DNA from: JBEDKD01 sp041172365
Lineage (GTDB): Bacteria; Cyanobacteriota; Cyanobacteriia; Cyanobacteriales; Microcoleaceae
Assembly (NCBI GenBank): GCA_041172365.1
Contig: JBEDKD010000466.1
Coordinates: 1-5,789 of the forward strand
Direction: 5' to 3'
DNA: 5,789 nt
The first letter of the stretch is position 1; each line of letters opens with the position of its first letter. Shown here in pieces: positions 5,566 through 5,789 of the stretch. Under the pieces are notes generated by a model. It searched no databases. It saw only the letters and a program-made list of their open reading frames with translations, and was not told the origin of the DNA. A program made the translations under genes and the position numbers.

Positions 5566-5789
5566 TAAATCAGTCGTATAAAAGAAGACAATTTAGTATA
5601 AAACATTTTTGATCTTTTTCACAATAATACTCCATCCACAATAACCATTTCTTGCCCGATGATGACAAGGTTAGGAAAAATGGGAAAAAAAGGCGCGATC
5701 GTCCGGGTATTGTCAACCGATCAAAGAACCTTGAAAAAAAGACAAGTGCAATGTATCCTAAGTACATTCTCGTCACAACCCTATATTTA
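5566..5789. other. Non-coding region upstream of cbiA
   Basis: Beyond the candidate promoter I see no gene here. A 68-codon open frame on the minus strand (5570-5776) starts with GTG, has no ribosome binding site, ends just before cbiA and has no recognisable motif. A 6-bp inverted repeat, AATGTA (5750-5755) and TACATT (5763-5768), spaced by seven bases, could be an operator. A TTGACA on the minus strand (5711-5716) has no matching -10 box. Confidence 0.6.
5595..5624 (-). promoter_or_regulatory. Candidate cbiA promoter
   Basis: On the minus strand a -35-like TTGTGA (5619-5624) and a -10-like TATACT (5595-5600, five of six matches) are 18 bases apart. Transcription would start near 5588, giving a leader of about 23 bases. 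That is too short for a riboswitch and contains no Shine-Dalgarno sequence. The transcript would likely continue into lysS. Confidence 0.5.

Noticed and set aside
5753..5765. NtcA binding site
   Set aside because: The half sites GTA and TAC are seven bases apart, not the required eight, and no promoter lies at the usual distance.
5570..5776. A 68-codon open frame upstream of cbiA
   Set aside because: GTG start, no ribosome binding site and no family resemblance; it overlaps the candidate cbiA promoter and looks like non-coding AT-rich sequence.
5566..5789. Cobalamin riboswitch upstream of cbiA
   Set aside because: I see no B12-box-like sequence, and the predicted leader of about 23 bases is too short to hold one.

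Overview
The window reads as cyanobacterial chromosome. It holds nine exact copies of the octamer GCGATCGC (HIP1) and many near copies, moderate-to-low GC content, tandem heptamer repeats between genes, and an acyl-lipid omega-3 desaturase of the cyanobacterial DesB type. A filamentous or colony-forming, repeat-rich lineage is plausible, but the genus cannot be fixed from this sequence alone.

Layout: four complete genes lie on the minus strand, so transcription runs right to left. In that order they are cbiA/cobB (cobyrinate a,c-diamide synthase, 5565 to 4072), lysS (class II lysyl-tRNA synthetase, 4021 to 2441), desB (omega-3 desaturase, 2143 to 1052) and surE (5'-nucleotidase, 849 to 157). 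cbiA and lysS are 50 bases apart and may be co-transcribed. lysS and desB are separated by 297 bases holding a 124-bp inverted-repeat element and a candidate desB promoter. desB and surE are separated by 202 bases filled largely by an inverted repeat and a heptamer array. The right end (5566-5789) is non-coding and carries a good candidate cbiA promoter. The left end (1-156) is almost entirely heptamer repeat.

The four proteins serve unrelated household functions: corrinoid synthesis, tRNA charging, membrane lipid unsaturation and nucleotide hydrolysis. The neighbourhood does not form a pathway, and I see no defence system, secondary-metabolite cluster, transposase, CRISPR array or RNA gene.

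The unusual content is the repeats and how closely they touch genes. Two different repeat-like sequences are read through in frame inside cbiA. A ten-unit heptamer array runs directly into the surE start codon and replaces its ribosome binding site. A second tract of nineteen 7-base units in one unbroken register changes sequence three times and ends two bases short of the surE stop codon. The start of lysS carries a 24-bp tandem duplication. I did not find a convincing new multi-gene system.
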